The notes under the pieces were generated by a model. It saw only the letters and a list, made by a program, of their open reading frames with translations, was not told the origin of the DNA and searched no databases. Shown here piece after piece: positions 44,601-59,000 of a stretch of DNA of 64,000 nucleotides. The stretch is from Opisthocomus hoazin (taxonomy: Eukaryota > Chordata > Aves > Opisthocomiformes > Opisthocomidae). How positions within the stretch are numbered: the first letter of the stretch is position 1; the number at the start of each line of letters is the position of its first letter. The stretch is taken from NCBI RefSeq assembly GCF_030867145.1, contig NC_134434.1:3348001-3412000 (forward strand), read 5' to 3'. Position numbers and translations under genes: made by a program.

Positions 44601-47434
44601 TCGCTGGGCACCACTGGAAAGAGCTTGGCCCCATGTTTCGGCAGGGTCACAGCTCCGCTCTCCAAAGCAGCTAAGATAGAAAAGCTCATTTTCAGCCCAT
44701 CGGCACGCTCCCAGCGAGAAGCGCTAGGTTTTGCACAGCCTGTGGTCATCCCAGCCGGGTGGCCATGGCATGGCCGCTGGCAAGGGACGCAGCAGTGGGT
44801 GCCGGCACAGGGTGCCGTGATGGGCACGGCACCGCCTTGGCAAAGCCTGGGCTGGTTAAAAGGCGACGGGGGCTTCTGCCCCAGAGCCTCCCACTGCCGC
44901 CAGTGAGCCAGCACACTGCAGCTTATTTAATTCAGTGGCAGCCTGAAGCGGGCAGCCAGAGCCAGAGGCAGCCGGAGGCGAAGCCAAACCCTGGCTGCGG
45001 TGCTGCTGCGTCAGCCCTCGCCCGCCGCAGCCCTGGGAGCCCCCCAGGCCACGGCCGTGCCGCCACCATGGGGTTGTGCCCCCGGGACTGGGGGTATCAG
45101 TGGCTGGTTATCCCAATGCGCCTGTTTGCAGCCAGGGCCCTGCTCGTGGGCCCCCCTCCTGTGTGCCTGGGGGGAGCTCGGTGCCAGCCTCCGCTGGGGA
45201 CAGGGGCTGAAAGCCAGGGACTTGCCCCACCAGCCATCCCACCAGCTAAGCAGTAGGTTCCACAAACAGCCCCCGCTTGCTCTGCCTCCCATCACCTTCA
45301 CCAGCACTAAGTCAGAGTCACTGAAGTAAATCCCAGCCTTTTCTTCAAAATACTGGCTTAACTAATCCCATCTGCACCCTGCCTGGGGGGGACGGGACCC
45401 CCAGGATGGGAAGGGGAGATGCTCAATTAGGAAAAGACATGGCTGTTCCCACAGGCTGCACTGGCCATCCCGAGCGAGCCTGCAGCCAAACAGCCAAAGC
45501 CGCATCCGCAGAGAGAGGGAAATGCCCTGGGGTCCAGCAAGAATCCCCCCCAGAGCCCCATTTCCAAAGCCGGTGCCTGTTTCCAGGCAGCACTCGAGGC
45601 GAGAGCCGCAGTGCCGCCACGGAGGAATCGGCTCCGCTGCCCGACACGTCCTCCCCTGCCTCCCTCTCGGCTGCCGGCAGCGCTGAAGGCAAATCCCCTC
45701 TCGGATTAAAGCAAACCAGCCTTAAGCTCCCATGGTCCCCAGCCTGCCCACGTCCCAGTGCAGACGGCCGTGTCACCTGGGCACCTCCTGCCTCTCTCCC
45801 CGAGGACACTGGGCAGCACCAGGACCATCCCCACCAGCTCTGCCCAGGCCCCGTCGGTGGGACCAGCCTGGCTGAGCACACCTGGAAGCCCCAGTTGCTC
45901 CCTGTAAACAGGAGTTAAGCATCAGCCCGGTGTCCTCTGCCAGCCGAGATGAGTCTGGAAGCGCTTGGCTGGGTGCACTCCCTCCCCTAGGGCTGGGCAC
46001 CGGGCTGGCACCCTCCACCCCTCCATGCCCAGATATCTCAAGCGCCCCTAAACCAGCAGCAGTCCCTAGACAAAACCTCTTCAAGCACAGAGCCAGGGCC
46101 CCTGCAGAGAGCGAACCCACGGATGGGGTGGCCCAGCTTCAGCTGGCATCAAGGTGACAAAGGCCTTGAAACTGCACAAAGGGGGAGCTGGTGGAGCCCT
46201 GCGGGACGAAGGCTGCCGAGGGTCTGCAAGGATCGGCCAACTCCACCCTGCAGCGCCCCGGTTAACCCCCGCCGCTGCAGATGTGCCAGCCAGCTGTGCA
46301 ACCGCTTTTAGATTAAAATTCAAAAAAAAAACAAAACTAAGCACAGCTTTTCAGGAGAAGAGCAGGGTTTGTTTCAGCTATAATTCTTCCTAAGGAGGTC
46401 TTTATTTGTAATTAGCCAGTAATTTGTCACAGCGCTAACGATCCAAGCATTTACCTTATCCTATTAACTACCAAAATAGTTACCCATTAATAATATTCAG
46501 TGCCACAAGGATCCTGTGACAATCCCCCCCCCCTCCCCGGTGCTCCCAGGCATCATCCACCGATACCGGTATTTTTGCGGCTCTGAAGCGCTTCCCACCC
46601 AAGGACCAGACTCCATCCCCTCTCCCCACCACGACCCCCACATGGCCCCCCCCGGACACCTGCTGAGCGCGGCGCTTTACAGGGAAAACCGAGGCACGGA
46701 GGGGAGGGACGGATTTTCCAAGGTCACGCACAAGGTTTGAGACAGGGCCGGGTTCGGGAGCGGGAGAGACATCACCGCCGAGCCTTGCGGCAGGGCGAGG
46801 AGCCGGGGAAGGTGAAGTCTCCCCATGGCAGAGGCTGGGGTGCTGCTATGGGGCAGGGCCGAGGGAAGGAGGGATCCCCTCCAATCCCTCCCACCCCAGC
46901 CTCCCTCATCCTCCCGGGAATTTAAACCCAGGCTTTTCCCGAGCAGCCAGCACCGGAGCGACCGGCTATAAAAAGAGCTCCAGCCCTCCCAGCCCGGCAC
47001 CGCAGACCACGAATACAAAAAATAATAATAACAATAATATCATTAAAGTCGCATCAATCCAGACAAGTTTGAGCCGGATTTGGCTGGCAAAGGGGCACCC
47101 AGAGAGCGGGCACCCTGCGGGTGGACCCAGAGGTGACCCCATCTCTGCCGCACGGAGCCGGGGTGCCCAGCACCAGACCTGTATTTTTAGGGTGCCCCCC
47201 CCCCAGCTGTGTGCCGGTCAGGGTTTGCTTTGGGGTGCGCAGGGGTTATCCCCGACGCGGAGCAAGGTCGTGCCCGGTCCCCGCCCTGCTCGCTTCCCCC
47301 CCTCCCCCGACGGCACCGGGACGCGGGACCCCCCCCGGGGGCTCACCGGATTTCGGGGGGTATCTGTAGACGGAATTAGCGGGGATATCCACCTCCTCCA
47401 CCCCTGCGTTTTGCCGGCTGGTCAGAGCCCCCAT
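23596..47434 (-). CDS. RNF157: RNF157, RING-type E3 ubiquitin ligase of the MGRN1 family (complete, 19 coding exons)
   Basis: RNF157 is the paralogue of mahogunin (MGRN1), a cytosolic E3 ubiquitin ligase known mainly from neurons. Nineteen exons with GT/AG borders and compatible phases give 684 aa (human about 679). The N-terminus MGALTSRQ fits a myristoylation signal at Gly2. The conserved N-terminal MGRN-type domain (about residues 30-262) contains [38 protein letters not shown] and [17 protein letters not shown]. The C3HC4 RING is at about 277-315 ([19 protein letters not shown]). The serine-rich, acidic tail runs from about 355 to the end ([56 protein letters not shown]). The final exon is the least conserved. 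The gene starts in a CpG island head-to-head with UBALD2; introns 1, 2 and 7 carry CR1 copies. Confidence 0.97.
23706..27947 (-). other. RNF157: RNF157 last intron
   Basis: The 4.2 kb GC-rich intron contains the candidate alternative exon at 24169-24209. Otherwise I see only chance open frames. A poly-C/G run occurs near 23920. Confidence 0.6.
24169..24209 (-). CDS. RNF157: RNF157 candidate alternative terminal-coding exon
   Basis: This 41-base segment lies between a CACGCAG acceptor and a TAG/GTATGA donor. Joined to exon 18 it reads [13 protein letters not shown] then stop, making a 661-residue isoform. The ending resembles the PDSC...GI(D/E)E tail I remember from an MGRN1 isoform. That, plus the exact phase fit, suggests a real cassette exon carrying its own stop codon. 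No transcript evidence is available here. Confidence 0.6.
27948..28058 (-). CDS. RNF157: RNF157 coding exon 18
   Basis: 111 bases encoding [36 protein letters not shown]; donor CCTG/GTGAGT. Its phase 1 end is compatible both with the exon at 24209 and with the exon at 23705. Confidence 0.95.
29574..29622 (-). CDS. RNF157: RNF157 coding exon 17
   Basis: 49 bases encoding [16 protein letters not shown] plus one base; acceptor GCCGCAG, donor GACG/GTAAAA. Confidence 0.94.
29945..30010 (-). CDS. RNF157: RNF157 coding exon 16
   Basis: A 66-base phase 0-0 exon encoding [22 protein letters not shown]; donor GAG/GTAACC. Confidence 0.93.
30163..30356 (-). CDS. RNF157: RNF157 coding exon 15
   Basis: 194 bases encoding [31 protein letters not shown] and an acidic run TEEEEEEGD. 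The glutamate run is a short GAG/GAA repeat that may vary in length. Confidence 0.95.
30771..30882 (-). CDS. RNF157: RNF157 coding exon 14
   Basis: 112 bases encoding [20 protein letters not shown] and [17 protein letters not shown] plus one base; highly conserved serine-rich tail segment. Confidence 0.96.
31079..31187 (-). CDS. RNF157: RNF157 coding exon 13
   Basis: 109 bases encoding [36 protein letters not shown]; donor GAG/GTGAGC. Confidence 0.94.
31285..31523 (-). CDS. RNF157: RNF157 coding exon 12
   Basis: 239 bases starting [26 protein letters not shown] and ending GLKLKKSLS. The proline- and glycine-rich middle differs from what I remember of mammals; the ends are conserved. Confidence 0.95.
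31877..31989 (-). CDS. RNF157: RNF157 coding exon 11
   Basis: 113 bases encoding [38 protein letters not shown]; donor TCG/GTCAGT. Confidence 0.97.
32151..32310 (-). CDS. RNF157: RNF157 coding exon 10 (RING finger)
   Basis: 160 bases encoding the whole C3HC4 RING. After [12 protein letters not shown] come C277/C280, C292/H294 ([11 protein letters not shown]) and C312/C315 (NNCPICRL). All zinc ligands are present. Confidence 0.98.
32558..32638. repeat. (GATA)n microsatellite
   Basis: About 80 bases of gata/atag tetranucleotide repeat with two small interruptions (near 32580 and 32594), in RNF157 intron 9. Likely polymorphic in length. Confidence 0.97.
32928..32999 (-). CDS. RNF157: RNF157 coding exon 9
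   Basis: A 72-base phase 0-0 exon encoding [20 protein letters not shown] then QDSK; donor AAG/GTATGC. Confidence 0.96.
33285..33332 (-). CDS. RNF157: RNF157 coding exon 8
   Basis: A 48-base phase 0-0 exon encoding [19 protein letters not shown]1 copy begins only about 85 bases upstream of its acceptor, in intron 7. Confidence 0.95.
33420..33880 (-). mobile_element. CR1 LINE fragment in RNF157 intron 7
   Basis: The plus strand begins cagaatcacagaatagtagg, which is the CR1 3' end in reverse. On the minus strand the translation retains [20 protein letters not shown] and LREL, a decayed CR1 ORF2 C-terminus. Inserted in sense orientation relative to RNF157; about 460 bases, 5'-truncated. Confidence 0.95.
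34166..34209 (-). CDS. RNF157: RNF157 coding exon 7
   Basis: A small 44-base exon encoding (E)[14 protein letters not shown]; acceptor TTGCAG, donor AAG/GTAAGT. Confidence 0.95.
34365..34431 (-). CDS. RNF157: RNF157 coding exon 6
   Basis: 67 bases encoding [20 protein letters not shown] then GD and one base; acceptor CTCCAG, donor GATG/GTGAGG. Confidence 0.96.
34546..34663 (-). CDS. RNF157: RNF157 coding exon 5
   Basis: 118 bases encoding [20 protein letters not shown] and [19 protein letters not shown]; donor GAG/GTGGGT. Confidence 0.97.
35211..35357 (-). CDS. RNF157: RNF157 coding exon 4
   Basis: 147 bases encoding [48 protein letters not shown]; the core of the N-terminal MGRN-type domain. 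Confidence 0.97.
35887..35975 (-). CDS. RNF157: RNF157 coding exon 3
   Basis: 89 bases encoding [20 protein letters not shown] then IRKDTLRLV; acceptor CCTAG, donor AA/GTGAGT. Confidence 0.96.
35976..40779 (-). other. RNF157: RNF157 intron 2
   Basis: A 4.8 kb intron with a CR1 copy at 40325-40604. A short AT-rich block around 38960-39010 contains taattaag and a repeated gcaatgc motif. No other gene recognised. Confidence 0.6.
40325..40604 (+). mobile_element. CR1 LINE 3' fragment (second subfamily)
   Basis: Contains ggaagaaattcttcaccgtg, then ggctttgagcagcctgggct, and ends with ccaacccaaaccattctctg attctat. This is the CR1 type with a TTTGGGTTGGAAGG end, different from the other copies in this gene. 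Antisense to RNF157. Confidence 0.93.
40780..40898 (-). CDS. RNF157: RNF157 coding exon 2
   Basis: 119 bases encoding [20 protein letters not shown] through NFLGNRPVV; acceptor TTCCAG, donor GTG/GTGGGC. Phase 1 in, phase 0 out. Confidence 0.96.
42262..42746 (+). mobile_element. CR1 LINE fragment in RNF157 intron 1
   Basis: Starts ccccagttcaagaaagatga and ends ctgtgattctgg. It still shows an uninterrupted 135-codon remnant of the ORF2 C-terminus ([15 protein letters not shown] to [10 protein letters not shown]). Antisense to RNF157. Confidence 0.95.
44337..44640 (-). mobile_element. CR1 LINE 3' fragment in RNF157 intron 1
   Basis: Plus strand begins tcacagagtcacagaatagt and follows the CR1 3' region in reverse up to gcttggccccatg. 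Sense to RNF157, about 300 bases. Confidence 0.93.
47347..47434 (-). CDS. RNF157: RNF157 coding exon 1
   Basis: Encodes [20 protein letters not shown] and SVYRYPPKS plus one base; donor CCG/GTGAGC. The second residue glycine with Thr5/Ser6 fits N-myristoylation. Confidence 0.96.
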
Positions 47435-47700
47435 GGCCGGGCCGGGGCTCAGCGGGCGGGCTGCGGCGGGGAGCCCTCCCGCCCGGGACCGGGACCGGGG
47501 CTGGCGGCGGCAGCCCCCGCCCGCAGCATCCTCCGCTCTGCGCCGCGCCCCGCACCGCCTCCGCGCTAGCGCCGGGGCTGCGCCAATGCGGGGCCGGGCC
47601 GGGCCGCCCCGTCCCCTCCCCGCCCCGCCCCGCCCCGCCCCGCCGCGGCGCGGCTCGGGACGCCGCCGGGCGGGGGGACAAGGGGACAAGGCGCTGCCCC
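47435..47700 (-). promoter_or_regulatory. RNF157: RNF157 5' UTR and CpG-island promoter
   Basis: A dense CpG island directly upstream of the RNF157 ATG. It contains a tandem run of GC boxes (ccccgcc repeated about five times, 47617-47645) and a CCAAT box at 47583-47587. No TATA box, consistent with an Sp1-driven promoter. Confidence 0.7.
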
Positions 47701-54578
<6,878 letters not shown>

Positions 54579-54900
54579 GACTGGGTGGGTGGAGGGGGGG
54601 AACTGGGGAGGGGGGGGGGGTCTGCACCAGGGCGTTGGGAGTGGGGGCTCCCCCAAAAACGCACTGGAATAATTTTCTAGGTTTTATTATTATTTTTAGG
54701 AGGGGGGAGGGGGGGAGACAGGCTGCCAGGGAGGCACCGGCCCACAACAATCTCTGGAAGAGTTGCTACCCGGTCTTTTCTCCCCCCATTTTTTTTTTTT
54801 AATATATGACTATAATATATAAATATATCTAATGTATATAAATCCAGACAGAAGGAGCAGGATGGGGGGTGTTTCCCTACAGCCCCACCAGCATCGCTGC
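54579..54900 (+). other. UBALD2: UBALD2 3' UTR (approximate)
   Basis: Follows the stop codon. A distinctive AT-rich stretch (54790-54845, repeated tatata/taaatat) lies in otherwise G-rich DNA. No AATAAA found on the plus strand here, so the 3' end is uncertain; an ATTAAA at about 55338 could also serve. Confidence 0.45.
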
Positions 54901-55299
54901 AGGAGGAGGGGAGAGGGAAGGGGGGGAATAACAAAAACTGAATGAATGGAGGCCCCGGATCACGGCCCCCCGGGGCACGGAGCCGCTGGGGCCCCCCCGG
55001 CTCTGCATTTCCCGGGTGCTTCTTGCAGCGCCCAGAGCAAAGCGCGCCTCTCCTCTGCCTTCCGAAACGCAGCCCGGCTTCCTGCACAGACCCCCCGCAC
55101 CCCGGCCTCCCTCCCTCCCCCCGCACCCCTCCAGGCCCGGGGCCAAGCAGCACTGGCGGCCGGGATTTAGCAAGGTGATGCCTGCCCCGTCCCTCTGACC
55201 GCTGTTCGTGGCCCTTCCCCGGGGAGGGGGGTGCGGGGGGGTTTCACAGTTACCAAACCAATCTTGCTTGAACAACCAAGAAAAAGGAAACGAACCCAA

Positions 55300-55890
55300 G
55301 GAAAGCAGGTAGAAGGTTTTTTATTAATTTAAAAAGAATTAAAAAAACCCCAACAAGAAACCACTTTTTTACCAGCAGCTGTCCCTGCCCTTTCTCTGTG
55401 CTGGGAGGGGGTCCCTGGCAGGGCACCGAGAACGGGGGCGAGCCCCCCCATGCCGCAGCATCAGCAGTGGGCACAGGGCCCCCCAGGAGCCGCCAGCAGC
55501 CAAGGGGGGGGCGGGCGGGTTGTTTCTAGGGCGCAGCGGGGTTCCAGCAGCAGCAAACGGGGGAGGTTTGGGCTCTGCCCTGCCCTGCTTTGGGGAGAAG
55601 ATCCAGCAGGAGAGCAGGATTTCGGGGGGGGCAGCGTCCGGGGACACGGGGAGGGGAGGGGGGTGGGGGGGGATGGGAAGGGGGTGCTCCCCAGATGCCT
55701 GGGTCCCCCCTCGGCAGCCTCTGGGGTTCTCCCCCCTCCCGCTCACCCGAGAGGGGCCCCACGTCCTCAGCTGTGACACCCCCAGGGCCCCCCCCCCCCC
55801 CCCCCGCGTGGCAGGACGGCGCTGGGCGAAAGCAGCCCCGCAGCCCCGGCGGAAGGGCTGTTCCCGGTTTAACGGCGCTCCCCGGGAGCA
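55300..55890 (-). other. QRICH2: QRICH2 3' UTR and poly-A signal
   Basis: From the QRICH2 stop to a minus-strand AATAAA (plus tttatt at 55320-55325), 566 bases downstream. The UBALD2 3' end approaches from the other side, so the two genes are convergent and their transcripts may abut or overlap. Confidence 0.6.
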
Positions 55891-56058
55891 TCACGGAGCC
55901 TCTTCCTCAGCAGCCGCCGTCCCCGCCGGTGCCGCCCGGTGCGAGCTGCTGGGGGGCGGCGGCGGGGTCGAGGGGGGAGGGGCAGGGGTCAGCAGCTGCC
56001 CGTCCCGCCAGCCCCGGGAGATGCGGCCGGGCCGGCCCTGCGGCTTCTGGACGTCGGG
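55891..56058 (-). CDS. QRICH2: QRICH2 last coding exon
   Basis: 168 bases encoding [29 protein letters not shown] and a proline/serine/alanine-rich end, then TGA. Follows a TCCCCAG acceptor. Assigned by phase and by the open frame to the first stop. Confidence 0.8.
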   Translation of the reverse strand, partial: PDVQKPQGRPGRISRGWRDGQLLTPAPPPSTPPPPPSSSHRAAPAGTAAAEEEAP

Positions 56059-59000
56059 CTGGGGAGCAGAGAGCGGGCTGGCTGAGCCGCGGCGCCGAAG
56101 GCAGCCCCCCAGGCAAGGCTCCCGCGGCCAGCTCGCCCTGGGGAAACGGAGGCGCGGCCCCCCCGGGGCTCAGCAGCCCCCTGCCAGCCCCCACCGCGGC
56201 CCCCCCTTTGCCGTCCCTACCTTTCTGGGGTGCAGGGTGAGGCGCTGGACCAGCAGCGAGGTGCTGGGCACGAGGGGCTGGAGACGCGGGCAGCGGTGCG
56301 GCGGGTGGGGGAGGCTGGACCGGGCCTCGAAGCTCTGCGCCGCGCCGGGGAACCCGCACTCGGCCGCCCACTCCCTGCGGGACGGGGCACGGCGGTGCTC
56401 AGCGCCCGGCCCCGCAGCACCCCGCGCTCCCTTCCCCCGCGGCCGGGGAGGGGGCCGGGGCTGTTCTCCGGCGGGGTGCCCCCCTCCCGGCTCCCCTCCG
56501 CCCGCTGCGGGAGACCCCCGCCCCTCCAGCTGTGCCGGAGCTGCTCTCGCCCCGTGTCCCCTACCTGTGACCGGGCTGCGGCTTCGGCTGCTGCTTCGGC
56601 TTCGGCTTGGTGCGGGGGCATGCGGGGAGGTGCGGGAGCAGCGGCGGCAGGGCCGGGAGGGCCACCGTGTGCCTGGGGAGGGCAGGAGCCAGGCGTGGGT
56701 GACGGGGGACCAACGAGCCGCCCCGGCTCGGGGCAGCACCCCGAGACCCGCGGAGGGGTCCCTGTCCCCCTGCTGCCGCACAGGGCTGCGGAGGGGTCCC
56801 AGCCCGCAGGCAGAGCCCCAAACCCCTGTGCCCGGCGCAGCGGGGCACCGCCAGCACCCATCTCTCCCCCCACGGGGCTGGGGGCTACTCACGGGCCGGG
56901 CACGGGCACGTTGCGGGGCCGGTCACAGGACAAGCAGTGGAAGTGGCCCAGCTGCCTGGGGGGGCAAAGGGCAGGGGATGAGCTTTGGGAGGGAGACGCA
57001 GCCCTGCCCGCACGCAGGCCGGCAGCTCGCGGGCAGCAGCAGGGTGCTGGGCGCTGGGCTGAGCGCCGGTGACTGTGCCCAGGCGGGCACCGGCCGGGGG
57101 AGCCAGAGGGAGTGGGGCACGGGCTGTCCCCGAAGCCGTCGCCGGCCCCGTGGCACTCACTTGCGAAGCCCAGCCGCGCCGTTGGCCTCCGGTGCTGGAG
57201 CCGCCTTCTTCAGCTTCTCCTGGATGCTCTGCCACCACTCCTCCAGCTGCTGCTGGACAAGCCCCAGCTCCCGGCGGTCCAGCTGCGGACGGGTGCACAC
57301 CTCAGCCAGCTGCCCCGCCGTGGGACGTCGCCGGCCCCGGGGGGGACGTCTGGGAGGGGGACCCTCGGAGGGCTGCTGCCAAGCCCCGACGCAGCCACCC
57401 CTCACCTTGGCGTCCGTCCTCTCCAGCAGCTCTCTCTGGGCCTGCTGCCAGCCCTGCTCCGCCACCGTCACCCGGCTCAGCATCTCCCGCATCGCCTCAT
57501 TCAGCCGCTCCATGTTGGCCTCGAACTGCCCGAGACTGACTTTGCCGGCCACCGCGGCTTTGTCTGCCTTCTAGCAACGGGGAAAGGCAGGAGCGCGTTG
57601 GGGAAAGCATGGAGGTGCGATGGGCAGAGGGAGCTGGCCAGGGACCCGCGGCTGGTCGCTCTGGAAATCCTCCCTCCCCCCGGCCGGTCTACCACCGAGC
57701 CCCCAAGGGACGAGGGGCGTTTGTCACCCTGCCCGGGACCCCCTTGGCTGGCGCCGGGCTCCTGGAGGCCCTACCGCATCGATTCGCTGGACCAGGTCCT
57801 CCTTGTCGGCTTTGTCGTTCTGCAGCCTCTCCAGGGACTGGAACAGAGCCTTCCAAGGCAGAAAGCACCCCATGATGCTGCGGCAGTGGGGCAGCTGCCT
57901 CCCTGCCAGCCCCGCACCTCCTGCCTCCCGACCCCCCTCCCAAACCTCCGGGAGAGGCATCTGCAACCTCTGCAGGGCTGCGAGCAGCTTGGCAGGGGGA
58001 CAAATCCCTTGGGGTCCCCAGCCTGGGGGCTGCCTGGAGGACGCTCTGGCCCCGCGGGGCTCTCAGCCACCCACCTCCACGTCTTTCTGCTGCTGGCAGT
58101 GCTCGTCCAGGAGGTTCCCCACGACGCAGCTGAGCTTCTCCATGTCCGCCTGCAGCTGCGCGACACTGCCCTGGCTGTGCTTCAGCAGCGCCTGGTGCTG
58201 CTGCGGGGAGAAAGATGGCAAGGCAGTGCCGTGCGAGGCGGGGCTGGCTGCCCCGCGGGGACAGCCCCGGGTTACCTGGCCGGTGGGCACGGGCTATGGG
58301 CGGCAGCAGCACACCTTGGCGCCGAGGCTTTCATTTCCTCCTGTGCTGCTGACTTGAACGCGGCGGCGTGGGGGGCAGCGAGGGGCTCCCCCACATCACA
58401 GCCACGCACCACCAGCCAGGGGGGTCCCGGCAGCCCCCTCCCAAGCCCCCCACGCCGGCATCTCCCTACCTGGCTCCTTGCTGGCACCTGCCTCACCACC
58501 TTGACCACCGCCTGCCGCGACAGGAGGGAGTCCATCTGCTCCTCCAGCTTCTCGCAGCGCAGGAGCAGCTTCCCCACCTGCGCGCCGGTGTCCGTGCTGC
58601 AGACGCGGCACGCTGACTGCGCCGCTGCCTGCTCCTGCCCTGTGCTCTGCACCAGCGCCCGCAGCTCGTCCAGCTGCAGGAAGGGCAGAAGGCATGGGCT
58701 CTGCGCCGGGATGGATGCAGCCCAGCAGCCCAGCGGCCACGCAGGCTCCATGGCCCCAGCCAGCCAGGGGACACGGCCGGGAAGCCCACCAGGACCACCC
58801 CGCCGAGCCGGCGGGCGCTGGGAGCGCTCCCCCCGCAGCTCACCTGTGCCTGCAGCTGCTCCAGGGTGGCCTGGGTCAGCTCCTGGTGCTGCCGCAGCTC
58901 CTCCACCTCCTTGCTCTCCTCCTGCACGGGGGACCTGGCCAGGGAGACGGGGGCATGGGCAGGCTTAGCTTCCACGGGGCCGCTCGGGGGCTTTCCCTCG

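Larger units (their letters stand above)
40899..47346 (-). other. RNF157: RNF157 intron 1
   Basis: A 6.4 kb intron with CR1 copies at 42262-42746 and 44337-44640. AT-rich islands at 43840-43870 and 46380-46500 contain homeodomain-type TAATTA/TAATTG cores and could be regulatory. Open frames up to 282 codons here are chance. Confidence 0.6.

Noticed and set aside
55520-57574. 684-codon open frame on the plus strand across QRICH2
   Set aside because: It lies antisense to well-supported QRICH2 exons and their introns. It is arginine/proline/alanine-rich and has no domain. Long antisense frames are expected in GC-rich coding DNA.
57112-58968. 618-codon open frame on the plus strand across QRICH2
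   Set aside because: Same reason: antisense shadow of exons 6-11, with no family similarity.
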